Below are positions 16,400 to 25,995 of a DNA stretch of 64,000 nucleotides, one piece after another (the stretch's first letter is position 1; every line of letters starts with the position of its first letter). This stretch comes from an uncultured Kordiimonas sp. (lineage in GTDB: Bacteria; Pseudomonadota; Alphaproteobacteria; Sphingomonadales; Kordiimonadaceae). Below the pieces are notes generated by a model. The model did no database searches, had not been told where the DNA came from, and saw only the letters and a list, made by a program, of their open reading frames with translations. The stretch lies in NCBI GenBank assembly GCA_947492375.1, contig CANLMI010000001.1:62001-126000 (forward strand), given 5' to 3'. A program made the position numbers and the translations under genes.

Positions 16400-16432
16400 A
16401 GCTTCCAAGCGTTATGCTTGGAAGCTATTTTT
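16400..16432 (+). terminator. Rho-independent terminator after the gamma-glutamyltransferase gene
   Basis: AGCTTCCAAGC (16400-16410) pairs perfectly over 11 bases with GCTTGGAAGCT (16416-16426), followed by ATTTTT. Confidence 0.85.
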
Positions 16433-16541
16433 AAAAAGGTGTTGATGCTACACAGTGAGGAAGGGGATTTGGCCACTGTGTATAAAAACCACTTTTGAGA
16501 ATTCCTCGGGAAGAGAGTAAGAAATTCTTTGGTCATTTTCT

Positions 16542-16979
16542 CTAAGGCACCAACACAATCGGGATGCCCACGGTGTGAGCTAAACTGTTTGAAACGCTGC
16601 CAAGAACAAGGTCGCTAATGCGTGAACGCCCGCGCCTGCCTGCAAAGAACATGTCAGCCTTGTCTTTTTTTATCTGTTCGCGAATTACTTCGACGGGGTG
16701 GCCCCACAGATATTCACCAACAATCGGAACACCGCTGTCATTATAGCGTTGGATTACTGGCGCCAGAATATCATCTTTGGCTTCGCGCTCCTGTTCTTTG
16801 CGCATCTCAGGGATATAGTCATATTCCATTGCATTCATAAACTGGAAACCGGAATAGGAAATGACCGTTATAAACTTTACAGACGCCTCGGTTTGTAGGG
16901 CAAGCTTTACGGCCCATTCTGCTGCCCTATCGCTCCATTCACTGCCATCAAGGGCAACGATATAAATCGGTTTTTTCAT
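16542..16979 (-). CDS. Universal stress protein (UspA family)
   Basis: The 145-residue protein has the Usp alpha/beta fold. The N-terminal strand is IYIVALDGSEWSDRAAEWAV, and the C-terminal ATP-binding motif G-2x-G-9x-G(S/T) is in FFAGRRGRSRISDLVLGSVSN, ending HTVGIPIVLVP. ATP-binding Usp proteins accumulate under starvation and oxidative stress. The ATG at 16979 is chosen because TAGGAGA lies just ahead; the frame stays open further upstream. It is unlinked to obvious partners. Confidence 0.9.
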   Translation of the reverse strand: MKKPIYIVALDGSEWSDRAAEWAVKLALQTEASVKFITVISYSGFQFMNAMEYDYIPEMRKEQEREAKDDILAPVIQRYNDSGVPIVGEYLWGHPVEVIREQIKKDKADMFFAGRRGRSRISDLVLGSVSNSLAHTVGIPIVLVP

Positions 16980-17093
16980 AACGTGTCTCCTATCTGTGTC
17001 GATAGGAATAATGTACTGAAAGACAGCAGTTTCTTTTTTGATATAGGTCAAAAACAACCTTGACAAAGTGTCGCGGGTGGGAGCTTTAGTCTG

Positions 17094-17678
17094 TTATTTG
17101 GGGTGTAGCCAGCATTCTGCAACATGGTCATTCACCATACCAACAGCTTGCATAAAGGCATACATGATTGTTGAACCCACAAATGTCATACCGCGCTTTT
17201 TCAGGTCTTTGGATAATTTGTCACTGATCGGTGTTGTAACAGGAACATCTTCAAAACTTTGCCATGTGTTGATAATTGGGCTACCGCCTACAAACTCCCA
17301 AAGGTAGGTACTGAAATTGCCAAATTCTTCCTGAATTTTCATGAAGGCTATTGCGTTTTTTCGTGTGCTATAGATTTTGAGCTTATTGCGGATTATTGCA
17401 GGGTTTTCGCGAAGGCACTCTAATTCTTCATCAGTCATGTCTGCAACACGCTTAACATCAAATTTATGGAAGGCATCCCTATACCCTTCGCGCTTTCTTA
17501 GAATGGTTTCCCAACTCAGTCCTGCTTGTGCCCCTTCAAGGATAAGCATCTCAAACAAATGCTGATCATCATGCACGGGAACCCCCCATTCTATATCATG
17601 GTAGTTTGCATAAAACTCCTGCCCCGGCTTGTTGCCAAAACATCGTTTTTTTCCATCTGTTCCAAATGAAATTGGCAC
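17094..17678 (-). CDS. tag: DNA-3-methyladenine glycosylase I
   Basis: The 194-residue protein has all the Tag motifs. The zinc-site cysteine is in KKRCFGNKPG, then YHDIEWGVPVHDDQHLFEML, the damage-recognition segment ILEGAQAGLSWETIL, and the C-terminal FVGSTIMYAFMQAVGMVNDH with the final zinc ligands in AECWLH. It removes 3-methyladenine from alkylated DNA and starts base-excision repair. GTG at 17678 is the best start, with GGAGG ideally placed ahead of it; an in-frame TTG lies further upstream. Confidence 0.95.
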   Translation of the reverse strand: MPISFGTDGKKRCFGNKPGQEFYANYHDIEWGVPVHDDQHLFEMLILEGAQAGLSWETILRKREGYRDAFHKFDVKRVADMTDEELECLRENPAIIRNKLKIYSTRKNAIAFMKIQEEFGNFSTYLWEFVGGSPIINTWQSFEDVPVTTPISDKLSKDLKKRGMTFVGSTIMYAFMQAVGMVNDHVAECWLHPK

Positions 17679-17716
17679 TAGCACCTCCAACGTAAAAATA
17701 GAGTCTCGTATATACG

Positions 17717-18370
17717 TTATTTTTTTGGGGTTTGATAATAATGATTAAGTTCGATCACTTCCATATTCTTTTCTTCTGATCTTTTATAAATAACACGTAT
17801 GAGATCGCTTTTAGTATAAAAAAGCGGTGTTGTTGCCCAGAGCCAGTTATATTTTAGCTGCCAATTGTCAGAGTTCTTTTCTGCATAACCAGCCCATGTA
17901 AGTTGTTTCCAACCTTCTTGTGAAGGAACTTGGCGGCCAATAACAGCTGTAGAGCCAGCACGGTTGAACTTCTGTCTTAATTCTCTTCTGGTTGAAAAAC
18001 CACCTATACCACTAGTAATTATTGTGCATTTTGTTCCTGAAGGTTTTGAGGGCTTGCTGGAAATAAAATTCGATATGGCCAATATTACTAATTCCTCAGC
18101 ATAGCGGTTTTGTAAGGCGTATGCTTGTATATCTGATGTTAAATTTAGGGCTGCTTTTGCTTCCTCATTCAAAGGTAGCCAATTTTTACTATTGATAGGT
18201 TTTAGTGGCTCTTTGTTTTTAGCACTAGCGTCAAAACAGTATTTGCTGAAAATATAAGCAGGGCTCGGTAGAGAGGATGTTTTAATTTCTTCTACTTGTG
18301 CCTTAATAGTTTGGGTACAGACTAATAGTATTATGGTACTGAATATGGTTGATTCAAAAAAACGCTTCAT
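17717..18370 (-). CDS. Hypothetical secreted protein
   Basis: The 217-residue protein starts with a clear signal peptide (FFESTIFSTIILLVCTQTIKAQ), so it is exported. The mature part is mixed alpha/beta with two cysteines (about residues 45 and 114) that could form a disulfide. I do not recognise the family. It lies downstream of the DUF123 gene on the same strand with a 45-bp gap. Its AT-rich codon use differs somewhat from the P450 operon upstream. Confidence 0.6.
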   Translation of the reverse strand: MKRFFESTIFSTIILLVCTQTIKAQVEEIKTSSLPSPAYIFSKYCFDASAKNKEPLKPINSKNWLPLNEEAKAALNLTSDIQAYALQNRYAEELVILAISNFISSKPSKPSGTKCTIITSGIGGFSTRRELRQKFNRAGSTAVIGRQVPSQEGWKQLTWAGYAEKNSDNWQLKYNWLWATTPLFYTKSDLIRVIYKRSEEKNMEVIELNHYYQTPKK

Positions 18371-18415
18371 TTTTCTCTCCTAGTATAAACTACTCAATAA
18401 AAGAGAAAAGTACAA

Positions 18416-18904
18416 TTATGTATTGTTTATGGTGATGTTGCTGGATATTTGCATCAAATGGCTGATACAAAGAGTGCAATCACTACTGCCAAACCCTTTG
18501 ACCGGGAACCTTATTCTTTCACTAGATGACAGGTTTTGTACCAAGTCACACTCGTTACCATTTGGTATGGCAAGTGCTGAAATCGATTTGGCTTGTGTGG
18601 TGATATGGTCAATATGCCAGTGGATTTTTTTATCGGTTTTTAGATGACGTTTCAACCGCGATTTAATACCGCCTGATCCATAAGCATTACCGGCGTAGAG
18701 ATAGGTGCCTTTGGATAAGTTGGTAGTCTGGATTGTTCGTATTTTAGGTGTAACAGGCTGTATTAAATCAATAATCAGCACGTATGCGCCCTTATCATCC
18801 TTTAAATGATCAAGCGTATTTTGCGTCACAAAGTTCCCTGTAATATTGTGTCGTTCAAAGAGGGGTTTGAGCGCAAGGTAGGTTGGGCCATTGCTGTACG
18901 ACAT
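18416..18904 (-). CDS. DUF123 (GIY-YIG-like) domain protein
   Basis: The 162-residue protein shows the DUF123 pattern: GAYVLIIDL, then a GTYLYAGNAYGSGGIKSRLKRH block, then KKIHWHIDHIT, and a C-terminal Cys-rich end (NECDLVQNL, FGSSDCTLCISHL). DUF123 resembles a GIY-YIG nuclease core and is sometimes fused to endonuclease III, so a DNA-repair role is suspected in the family. It starts 4 bp after the GMC oxidoreductase stop and is probably cotranscribed with it, although its job seems unrelated. Confidence 0.85.
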   Translation of the reverse strand: MSYSNGPTYLALKPLFERHNITGNFVTQNTLDHLKDDKGAYVLIIDLIQPVTPKIRTIQTTNLSKGTYLYAGNAYGSGGIKSRLKRHLKTDKKIHWHIDHITTQAKSISALAIPNGNECDLVQNLSSSERIRFPVKGFGSSDCTLCISHLMQISSNITINNT

Positions 18905-18908
18905 TTTC

Positions 18909-20519
18909 TTAGTAGGTTGCCTTGATCATATCTGCGCATTTTTCAGCCACCATGATCGTTGGCGCATTGGTATTGCCGCCAATCAGGCGCGGCATAACGC
19001 TGGCGTCTGCCACGCGCAGTCCGTCAACACCGATGACTTTTAATTCAGGGTCAACAACACTGTTTGCATTATCCCTTGGCCCCATGGAACAGGTGCCAAC
19101 AGGGTGATAAATCGTCTCGGCAGCAGCGCGGATATGCCCTAAAAGAGCAGCATCATCATCGATATCCATCTTATTCCAGGGCGCTTTTTCATGCGCGATA
19201 TATTCCTGTAAGGCAGGGGCTGCAAACATGCGCCGCGCTACTTTTACACCTTCGCTTAAAATACGGATGTCTTCCGCGCTATCGAGGTAGTTTGGATCGA
19301 TCTTTGCGGCCTCTAACGGATCATTTGATTTAAGGGAAATCGTTCCCCGGCTATGGGGGCGAAGCTGGCAAATATGGATGCCCATACCATGCTCATAACC
19401 TTCTTCAAAACCATGCGGCGCGTCCGCCATGCCGAGCAGAATATGGAACTGAACATCGGGGCGCTCTAACGCAGGGTCAGTTTTAATGAATGCACCTGTT
19501 GGCAGTACGACATCAGAGAGAATACCCGGTTTTTTCATGAACCATTTGATCATTTCCATGATGCCGCGATGCGGGGCCTGATAACGCAAGAGCGATATGG
19601 GGTCCTTAAGATGCGCAGACACGAGGATATCCAGATGATCCTGCATGTTTTTACCAACGCCCATCAGTTCGTGCGCCATATCAATGCCGACTGATTGAAT
19701 ATCATTCGGATCACCAATACCGGATAACTGAAGCAGTTGTGGGCTGTTGATTGCACCGCCCGATAGAATAATCTCGTTATTCACATTGATTGTTTTGACG
19801 GTACCTTTCTGTTGTATCTCAAGCCCGCTTGCGCGCTTGCCATCAAAGATAACCCGTCGGGCCATGGTTTCAGAGAGAACGGTTAGGTTCGGGCGATTGA
19901 GTGCCTCCGATAGATAAGTGAAGGCCGTTGATTGCCTACGGCCATCACGAATTGTTTGATCGTACCAGCCCACCCCTTCTTGGTTCTTACCGTTAAAATC
20001 ATCTGTGAAGGGCAGGCCTATCTCATTGCCGGCTTTCAGGAATGCATCATTTAAAACATGTGTTGATGTGCGCTCGGATACCTTAAGAGGGCCGCCGTCT
20101 CCATGATATTCGTTGTCTTGTCGCGTGCTGCCCTCAGACTTCTTGAAATAGGGCAGAACATCATCATATGACCATCCGGTACAGCCAAGCTGTGCCCATT
20201 CGTCATAATCACGAGCGTGCCCGCGTATGTAGATCATGCCGTTGATTGAGCTTGAGCCACCCATCACTTTGCCGCGCGGCCAATATAGCTCGCGGTTATT
20301 GAGGTGCTTTTGCGGTTCGGTCCAATAATTCCAGTTCATCGGGTTTGGCGGCACTAGCTTTGAGATTAAGCCCGGCATATCGACCTTAAGCCCGCCTTTT
20401 TTCTTGCCGGCCTCAATTAGCGCGACTTTATAATCAGCGCGTTCGCTCAAGCGTGCCGCAAGCGCACACCCTGCCGAGCCGCCGCCAACAACAATAAAGT
20501 CAAAGGTATCATCAGTCAT
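18909..20519 (-). CDS. GMC-family FAD-dependent alcohol/choline dehydrogenase-like
   Basis: The 536-residue flavoprotein has the N-terminal FAD dinucleotide motif FIVVGGGSAGCALAARLSE and the GMC signature RGKVMGGSSSINGMIYIRG. The second signature is in GGAINSPQLLQLSGIG. The C-terminal catalytic histidine is in TIYHPVGTCSMG, with the following segment GGNTNAPTIMVAEK. These enzymes oxidise primary or aliphatic alcohols to aldehydes. It lies 53 bp downstream of the P450 on the same strand, suggesting that a P450-made alcohol is its substrate. The start MTDDTFDF at 20519 is preferred over one 33 bases upstream. Confidence 0.92.
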   Translation of the reverse strand: MTDDTFDFIVVGGGSAGCALAARLSERADYKVALIEAGKKKGGLKVDMPGLISKLVPPNPMNWNYWTEPQKHLNNRELYWPRGKVMGGSSSINGMIYIRGHARDYDEWAQLGCTGWSYDDVLPYFKKSEGSTRQDNEYHGDGGPLKVSERTSTHVLNDAFLKAGNEIGLPFTDDFNGKNQEGVGWYDQTIRDGRRQSTAFTYLSEALNRPNLTVLSETMARRVIFDGKRASGLEIQQKGTVKTINVNNEIILSGGAINSPQLLQLSGIGDPNDIQSVGIDMAHELMGVGKNMQDHLDILVSAHLKDPISLLRYQAPHRGIMEMIKWFMKKPGILSDVVLPTGAFIKTDPALERPDVQFHILLGMADAPHGFEEGYEHGMGIHICQLRPHSRGTISLKSNDPLEAAKIDPNYLDSAEDIRILSEGVKVARRMFAAPALQEYIAHEKAPWNKMDIDDDAALLGHIRAAAETIYHPVGTCSMGPRDNANSVVDPELKVIGVDGLRVADASVMPRLIGGNTNAPTIMVAEKCADMIKATY

Positions 20520-20572
20520 TGGTAAGGTTCCCATCGCTATCTGTTGGCCCAAAGTTATGTTGGGTATGCGGT

Positions 20573-21934
20573 TTAACTCTCAAGTTTTGTGAGGGTGACC
20601 GGAAGTCCGTCAAGGGGCTTGATGATCGGCATCAACTGAAACTTGCTCGTGTAACCAACAGGTAAATCGATAGAATAGTGCGGCAACAAATGCGCAAGGA
20701 TAACCTTGGTTTGCATGTACGCGAAATGAAGGCCAAGGCACATGTGCGCGCCGCCGCCAAACGGTATCCATGCAAAGCGATGGCGCCCCTTACTATTTTC
20801 AGGCGTGAACCGCATCGGATTGAAATCCCCGGGGCTATCCCAATAGTCACTGCTGCGGTGGGTGTAAACGGTACTGATCCCAACCGTTGTACCTTTCGGG
20901 ATGATATGACCTTTCACCTCAACATCGCGCACGGTTTCGCGTGCGATCGATGGAACGGGCGGATTAAGGCGCAGCGCTTCCTTGAACGCATATTCCAGAA
21001 GCGTCATTTGGTTCATTTTTTCATAGGGTAAGCGATCATCATTGAGGCCAAGGTCTTTGATCTCGTCCCTGATTTTATCCTGCCATTCACTATGACGTCC
21101 AATTTCATAGACAAGCGTTGTCATCGAGCTTGTGATGGTATCGTGCGCGGCCATCCAGAGGAAAATCATATGGTCAATAATTTCCTGATCAGTGAAACTG
21201 TTGCCTTCGTCGTCCTCTGCAATACATAGCTGTGTGAAAATATCATCACCGGATGATTTACGGCGCTCGGGAATTTGGCTGCCTAAAAAATCAACCATAT
21301 ATTCACGGCCTTTAACGCCCTTGTACATCAAACTACCAGGGATTGGCACACGGACAACGCCGACACTTGCCGCAACCATATCAGATAGCGCAGTGTTAAT
21401 TTTCTCACGTTCAGGGTGGTCCGCGCTTAGGCCCAGAAATACGCTCGATGCCATATCAAGCGATAGCTGCTTGATCGCAGGATAAAAGGCAAAGTGGCCT
21501 TCCTTGCCCCACGCCTTGATGCGCTCGGGCATTTCATCGTTCAGGCGTTCCATATATCCGCGCATAGGGCCAGTTTTAAAGGCAGCTGCCATAATATGGC
21601 GGTGGGCTTTGTGGTGGTCAAAATCCATTAACATCAAGCCGCGCGGGAAAAGGCGCGAAAGCCAAGGCGCCCAGCCTTTTTCGCTGGAAAAATTCTTGCC
21701 CTTATCCATCAGGACAATTTCGTTATAGTCAGGGCCCATCATCTGAACGATGTCGCGGAAGAAACTGTTGGTACGATACAGGTTACCGTATTTCTCGATC
21801 ATGCCCCGTGAAAACTTGCTGGAGTTTTTCAAAATTGTAAGCGTATGACCAATGAACGGTAGACCAGATTCGCCGGGCAAGTTTTTTAAATTTGCACTCG
21901 CCTTGAGTTGTTGTGGTTCAAGTGTATCAGCCAT
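20573..21934 (-). CDS. Cytochrome P450
   Basis: The 453-residue P450 has the heme-thiolate loop FAWIPFGGGAHMCLG with Cys399. The ExxR motif is in FKEALRLNPP, and the I-helix oxygen-activation site is in WMAAHDTITSS. The N-terminal LPGESGLPFIGH and the segment RGLMLMDFDHHKAHRHIM resemble the CYP51/CYP120/CYP26 group, which act on sterols, retinoids and terpenoids, more than small-molecule bacterial P450s. No ferredoxin or reductase gene is adjacent. With a GMC dehydrogenase following, hydroxylation then oxidation of a hydrophobic substrate is the likely sequence. Confidence 0.93.
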   Translation of the reverse strand: MADTLEPQQLKASANLKNLPGESGLPFIGHTLTILKNSSKFSRGMIEKYGNLYRTNSFFRDIVQMMGPDYNEIVLMDKGKNFSSEKGWAPWLSRLFPRGLMLMDFDHHKAHRHIMAAAFKTGPMRGYMERLNDEMPERIKAWGKEGHFAFYPAIKQLSLDMASSVFLGLSADHPEREKINTALSDMVAASVGVVRVPIPGSLMYKGVKGREYMVDFLGSQIPERRKSSGDDIFTQLCIAEDDEGNSFTDQEIIDHMIFLWMAAHDTITSSMTTLVYEIGRHSEWQDKIRDEIKDLGLNDDRLPYEKMNQMTLLEYAFKEALRLNPPVPSIARETVRDVEVKGHIIPKGTTVGISTVYTHRSSDYWDSPGDFNPMRFTPENSKGRHRFAWIPFGGGAHMCLGLHFAYMQTKVILAHLLPHYSIDLPVGYTSKFQLMPIIKPLDGLPVTLTKLES

Positions 21935-22035
21935 GCCTTACTCTCCCAAATTTTCCCTCATCCAATATCACCATAACTAAACCAATCAGTCCAGTAAATA
22001 TGTGTGGCATGTATGGAAAAATGTGTAAGGAGTGA

Positions 22036-22389
22036 TCAACTACCTTCAAAACTATAGTGCCGTTCAACCTTGGCAACACGGGTAATGTAGGCGCGGTACC
22101 AGCCGTTGCGGCCCGCATTTTGCGCGGCCATATGGTCAGCATTTGCCTTCCAGTTTTTGATGGACGTTTCATCCTGCCAGTAACTCACGGTTATGCCTGT
22201 ACCGTCCTGGTCATGGGCGCCTTCAAAACCAATAAAGCCCGGTTGTTCAGCGGCAAGCCTGACCATTTCTTCTGCTGTCTGTCCATATCCATCAAGCGGA
22301 CCATCATGCTGGATGCTCGTGAAAATAACGGCCATGTAAGGTGGGTTAGGGGCTTTTGATAAGCGTTTATCATCAATATTAATGGTCAT
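22036..22389 (-). CDS. Antibiotic biosynthesis monooxygenase (ABM) domain protein
   Basis: The 117-residue protein has the ABM ferredoxin-like fold: YMAVIFTSIQHDG, a central helix TAEEMVRLAAEQPGFIGFEG, the strand TGITVSYWQDETSIKNWK, and a late histidine in NADHMAAQNAGRNGWYRAYI. Relatives include quinol monooxygenases, heme-degrading proteins and stress proteins. It sits 24 bp after the oxoprolinase gene and 101 bp before the P450, all on the minus strand, so it is likely an auxiliary or tailoring activity of that operon. Confidence 0.85.
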   Translation of the reverse strand: MTINIDDKRLSKAPNPPYMAVIFTSIQHDGPLDGYGQTAEEMVRLAAEQPGFIGFEGAHDQDGTGITVSYWQDETSIKNWKANADHMAAQNAGRNGWYRAYITRVAKVERHYSFEGS

Positions 22390-22413
22390 GATACTTTGTC
22401 CTCACTGATAGTT

Positions 22414-25400
22414 TTACCCACCGTATCCGCCGCCGCCCGGGGTTTCAATTTTTACGCTATCGCCAGCTTTTAAAATCGCATGGTCTGCATACTTCAGTTT
22501 CTGTAAAGACCCATCTTTTTTGAGCACAGTTGTTATGCCTTTGGCGCCGTCATGGCCGCCGTTCATGCCGGGTGGGGCATAGTCGCGGTGATTGGAAAGA
22601 ATAGTCATTTCCATATCTTCGTTAAAGCGAACAACGCGGGTGACACCGTTTCCGCCTTGGTATTTACCCTTGCCGCCGCTTCCCATGCGTATACTAAATT
22701 CTTTCAGCATTACGGGATATCGCCATTCTAGTACCTCAACGTCGGTAAGGCGGCTATTGGTCATATGCGACTGGATGGCGTCCGTGCCGGTAAAGCCGTC
22801 GCCAGCGCCTGTGCCACCAGCGATCGTTTCATAATACTGATAGGTGTTATTACCAAAGGTGAAGTTATTCATTGTGCCTTGCGACGCCGCGAGTGCTTTT
22901 GCCGCGATAAAGAGCGCGTTAGTTATTACCTGACTTGTCTCCACATTGCCTGCAACAACGGCTGCGGGCGGTGTTGGGTTCAGCATACAGCCTTTTGGAA
23001 CGATCAAGTTAATCGGCTTGAGGCATCCAGCATTAAGCGGAATATCATCACCTGTTAGAACGCGGAAAACATAAAGGGTTGCGGCCTTTGTAACCGCAAG
23101 CGGCGCATTATAGTTGTTATTCTGAATGTCGCTCGTGCCCGTAAAATCGACGGTGGCCGTTCGGGCCTTTTTATCAACGGTGATTTTTACCTTTATGACA
23201 GCACCGCAGTCCATCGGGTATTCGCATTCGCCGTCGCTTAATTTGTCGATTACGCGGCGGACTGCTTCCTCGGCATTATTTTGAACATGCATCATGTAGG
23301 CGCTGACGATATCGGCGCCGAAATCATCAACCAGATGCGTTACCTGCATAACGCCGCGTTCATTCGCTGCGATCTGGGCCTTCAGGTCCGCAATATTTTG
23401 TTCAACATTGCGCGTTGGGTACGGGCCGGACTTTAAGGCTTTTATCAAGGTTTCTTCCTGAAATTCACCTTCTTTCACCAGCATGAAGTTGGTGAAACGA
23501 ATGCCTTCTTCCTCAATTGAGGTGGAGTTTGATGGCATGGACCCGGGCGTTGTGCCGCCGATATCTGCGTGGTGGCCGCGTGACGCCACATAGTATGTTG
23601 GGGTCGTATCATCAAGAAAAACGGGCGTGATAACAGTAATATCCGGCAGGTGTGTGCCACCTGCATAGGGATCGTTTAGCATATAAACATCGCCGGGTTT
23701 GATATGCTGTTTATTGCCCCGAACAACGGCTGCAACACTGTCGCCCATGCTGCCAAGGTGGACAGGCATGTGGGGGGCATTTGCGATTAGATTACCGTCT
23801 GCGTCAAATACGGCGCATGAGAAATCAAGCCGCTCTTTCACATTCACAGAGTGCGCAGTTTTGGCAAGTATTCCACCCATTTCCTCAGCAACTGACATGA
23901 AGAGATTGTTGAATACTTCGAGCAAAATCGGGTCGGCAGTGCCAGCCTCGATGTTACTGCGCGACCGTGCCTGATATCGGGATAGCTGCAGCGTATCTTT
24001 TTCGTCTACAACGGCTTGCCAGCCGGGTTCTACGAGCGTCGTGCCACCGTTCTCGGTGATGATCGCTGGGCCTTTGATAAAGTGACCGGGCTTCAGGTCA
24101 TGCCGGTTATGCACCATGGTATCACGCACATCACCGTTCATATACACGTGCTCTATACTGTCAGCTTCGGTTTTGTTGCCAGTTGCGCGTAAGCCAAGAG
24201 CTTCGGTTGCACTGCCGCCGATGGCTTCTGCCTCGATAGCTTCAGCAATAATGACTTGCCCGTCTTCGGTAAACCCGAACTGCTTTTTATGCTGCGCCTC
24301 AAATGCGGCTATCATTGATTGATAATTGCTTAGTGGTACCGTGAGCGTCGTATCAGTGCCTTGATATTTGGCACGAATTGTTTGATGGAGTGCTTGCTCT
24401 TTGATTGCTACGCCTTGGGCCGCGAGGCCATTTTGCGCCTCATGTGATACCTGCTCACTTGCCGCATTAATTGTGGTTGCATCGTCAAGCGCGCATTCAA
24501 GCGCTTGCTCCTTAATTACGCGCTGATCCGCAAGGCCCATTCCAAGCGCTGATAAGACACCAGAAAAGGGCGGTACAATAACCTTTGTCATACCAAGTGC
24601 ATCGGCGACCAAGCAGGCGTGCTGCCCGCCAGCACCGCCGAATGTCAGGAGGGCATATTTTTTGATGTCATGGCCACGTTCCACAGAAACGCGTTTGATC
24701 GCACGGGCCATATGCTCAACCGCGACAGCGAGGAAACCCTCTGCGATTCCTTCCAGCGTGAGGTGATTACCAGTTTCTGCTTTGATCGTTGTTTGCAATT
24801 TTTTAAAGCCAGCCTTGGTCGCCTCAAAATTTAAGGGCTCGGTTCCATCCTCTCCGAACACGGCAGGGAACAAGTCAGGATTTAGTTTACCAAGCATGAC
24901 ATTACAGTCCGTCACGGTAATGGGGCCGCCGCGCCCGTATGCCGCTGGCCCCGGGAAAGCGCCGGCTGACGCTGGCCCAACACGGAAACGACCATCATGA
25001 AAATCGCAGATTGACCCACCACCAGCGGCAACGGTGTGGATATCCATCATGGGAACGGTCATGCGGACACCCGCAACAATCGTGTCAAAAACGCGCTCAA
25101 ACGTGCCGCCGTAATGGCTAACGTCGGTCGATGTACCTCCCATATCGAAACCAATTAGCTTATTGGTATGGGCGCGTTCGCCCGTTTTCGCCGCACCCAC
25201 AATACCGCCAGCAGGGCCTGAAAGAACGGCATCCTTGCCTTCAAACGTGTCAGCATGCGCAAGGCCACCATTCGACTGCATGAAATAGAGCGGTGTGTTG
25301 CCGATATTGTCTTTAATCTGGTTTACATAGCGCCTGAGGATGGGGGATAGATATGCGTCTGCAACTGTTGTGTCGCCGCGCGGCACCAGCTTCATTAAGG

Positions 25401-25995
25401 GGCTGACTTTATAGCTTGCTGAAATCTGGGTAAAGCCAATTTCCTTGGCAATGGCGGCTGCTTTTTCCTCGTGCGCTGTATGCCTATATCCGTGAACAAA
25501 GGCGATAGCAACGCTTTTTATGCCAGCCTTGAAAGATGCTGTTAAGGCCGCCCTGCATGCTGTCTCATCAAACGGTGTTAAAACATCACCTTCAACGCTC
25601 AAGCGCTCTGTTTGTTCTTTCACCTCGACATATAAGGGTTCAGGCCGTGATGGTTTCACGGCGAACAGGTCATCGCGGTGCTGTTGTCCGATCAGGAGCG
25701 CGTCCTTGAAACCTTTGGTGATGAGTAAAACGGTTGGCTCGCCGCTGCGCTCAAGGAGCGCATTGGTTGCGACTGTTGTTCCCATTTTGATGGCTTCAAC
25801 CTGACCCGATGGGAAAGGGCTAGCCTCATCAACTTGCATGATCTCGCGCATCGCGAATACGGCAGCATCCTTATATCGTCCGGGGTTTTCGGATAGGAAT
25901 TTATAGCTTGTTAATTGCCCTTCAGGATGCTTTGCAATTACATCGGTAAAGGTTCCGCCACGATCAATCCAGAACTGCCATTTTTTATCTGTCAT
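22414..25995 (-). CDS. 5-oxoprolinase/hydantoinase (fused HyuA and HyuB)
   Basis: The 1193-residue protein joins both subunits of the hydantoinase/oxoprolinase family. The N-terminal HyuA part has the ATP-site motif WIDRGGTFTDVIAKHP, IGFDMGGTSTDVSHYGG, and LTFGGAGGQHACLVADALG. The C-terminal HyuB part has TAHSVNVKERLDFSCAVFD, HMPVHLGSMGD and MLNDPYAGGTHLPDITV, and ends KIETPGGGGYGG. The length equals eukaryotic-type ATP-dependent 5-oxoprolinase, which opens 5-oxoproline to glutamate. Related enzymes act on hydantoins and acetophenone, so the substrate is not certain. It is the first gene of the minus-strand P450 operon. Confidence 0.9.
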   Translation of the reverse strand: MTDKKWQFWIDRGGTFTDVIAKHPEGQLTSYKFLSENPGRYKDAAVFAMREIMQVDEASPFPSGQVEAIKMGTTVATNALLERSGEPTVLLITKGFKDALLIGQQHRDDLFAVKPSRPEPLYVEVKEQTERLSVEGDVLTPFDETACRAALTASFKAGIKSVAIAFVHGYRHTAHEEKAAAIAKEIGFTQISASYKVSPLMKLVPRGDTTVADAYLSPILRRYVNQIKDNIGNTPLYFMQSNGGLAHADTFEGKDAVLSGPAGGIVGAAKTGERAHTNKLIGFDMGGTSTDVSHYGGTFERVFDTIVAGVRMTVPMMDIHTVAAGGGSICDFHDGRFRVGPASAGAFPGPAAYGRGGPITVTDCNVMLGKLNPDLFPAVFGEDGTEPLNFEATKAGFKKLQTTIKAETGNHLTLEGIAEGFLAVAVEHMARAIKRVSVERGHDIKKYALLTFGGAGGQHACLVADALGMTKVIVPPFSGVLSALGMGLADQRVIKEQALECALDDATTINAASEQVSHEAQNGLAAQGVAIKEQALHQTIRAKYQGTDTTLTVPLSNYQSMIAAFEAQHKKQFGFTEDGQVIIAEAIEAEAIGGSATEALGLRATGNKTEADSIEHVYMNGDVRDTMVHNRHDLKPGHFIKGPAIITENGGTTLVEPGWQAVVDEKDTLQLSRYQARSRSNIEAGTADPILLEVFNNLFMSVAEEMGGILAKTAHSVNVKERLDFSCAVFDADGNLIANAPHMPVHLGSMGDSVAAVVRGNKQHIKPGDVYMLNDPYAGGTHLPDITVITPVFLDDTTPTYYVASRGHHADIGGTTPGSMPSNSTSIEEEGIRFTNFMLVKEGEFQEETLIKALKSGPYPTRNVEQNIADLKAQIAANERGVMQVTHLVDDFGADIVSAYMMHVQNNAEEAVRRVIDKLSDGECEYPMDCGAVIKVKITVDKKARTATVDFTGTSDIQNNNYNAPLAVTKAATLYVFRVLTGDDIPLNAGCLKPINLIVPKGCMLNPTPPAAVVAGNVETSQVITNALFIAAKALAASQGTMNNFTFGNNTYQYYETIAGGTGAGDGFTGTDAIQSHMTNSRLTDVEVLEWRYPVMLKEFSIRMGSGGKGKYQGGNGVTRVVRFNEDMEMTILSNHRDYAPPGMNGGHDGAKGITTVLKKDGSLQKLKYADHAILKAGDSVKIETPGGGGYGG

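Noticed and set aside
14491-25995. A linked gamma-glutamyl (glutathione) cycle
   Set aside because: The gamma-glutamyltransferase and the 5-oxoprolinase are about 6 kb apart on opposite strands with unrelated genes between, and no cyclotransferase is present, so linkage is not supported.
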